NCBI GenBank assembly: GCA_017743275.1
Contig: JAGHZG010000014.1
Coordinates: 1 to 12,022 of the forward strand
DNA: 12,022 nucleotides
Source: Chloroflexota bacterium
GTDB lineage: Bacteria; Chloroflexota; Anaerolineae; B4-G1; DUEL01
Reading direction: 5' to 3'
The translations under genes were made by a program, and so were the position numbers. This document shows, one piece after another, positions 12,020 to 12,022 of the stretch. Every line of letters starts with the position of its first letter. The first letter of the stretch is position 1. The notes beneath the pieces are model-generated. The model was not told where the DNA came from, searched no databases, and was given only the letters and a program-made list of their open reading frames with translations.

Positions 12020-12022
12020 ACA

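Overview
The window is a bacterial ribosomal-protein super-operon running left to right on the + strand: the second half of the spc operon joined to the alpha operon. Core gene order is uS14 (type Z) - uS8 - uL6 - uL18 - uS5 - uL30 - uL15 - secY - adk - map - bL36 - uS13 - uS11 - uS4 - rpoA. uL5 would be expected before the left edge and bL17 after the right edge. The core genes are GC-rich. Zinc-binding forms of uS14, bL36, uS4 and adenylate kinase, together with gene order and the load of small toxin-antitoxin-type genes, suggest a free-living, perhaps thermophilic member of the Chloroflexota (Anaerolineae-like). The phylum is an inference and has not been tested.

This normally compact operon is interrupted at three points by accessory genes, all on the same strand. 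(1) Positions 3-523, before uS14: a BECR/PBECR-like RNase-toxin candidate, cut by the window edge, overlapping a DUF2283 protein. (2) Positions 4900-7080, between secY and adk: an MNT-type nucleotidyltransferase (antitoxin type) with a frameshifted, truncated HEPN/DUF86 toxin, followed by a more A/T-rich two-gene cassette. That cassette encodes an OLD-like AAA ATPase and a DUF3226 TOPRIM-type protein, which together look like a split OLD/PARIS-like defence pair. (3) Positions 8604-9243, between map and rpmJ: a DUF4160-DUF2442 pair. infA (IF-1), usually found at this point, is not in the window. Two of the three insertions begin exactly on the stop codon of the upstream essential gene (TAATG after secY, ATGA after map). 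The accessory genes are therefore probably co-transcribed and translationally coupled with the ribosome-synthesis genes.

A second pattern lies in the spacers. Several core-gene junctions consist almost entirely of short tandem repeats with a 7-nt period, each starting at or within the upstream stop codon and running up to the next start codon. AGTARGG-type heptads occur at rplF/rplR and rpsK/rpsD, MGCGATA at rplO/secY, and AATCTGC at rpmJ/rpsM and rpsM/rpsK. An 8-nt version lies at rpsE/rpmD. In some cases the repeat unit itself supplies the Shine-Dalgarno core. The adk/map junction has instead a long inverted repeat that forms the 3' end of adk.

Together the core genes build ribosomal subunits (uS/uL/bL proteins), the SecYEG channel, nucleotide supply (Adk), N-terminal methionine removal (Map) and the RNA polymerase alpha subunit. 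The accessory genes look like toxin-antitoxin or antiphage modules placed in a strongly expressed, essential transcription unit.
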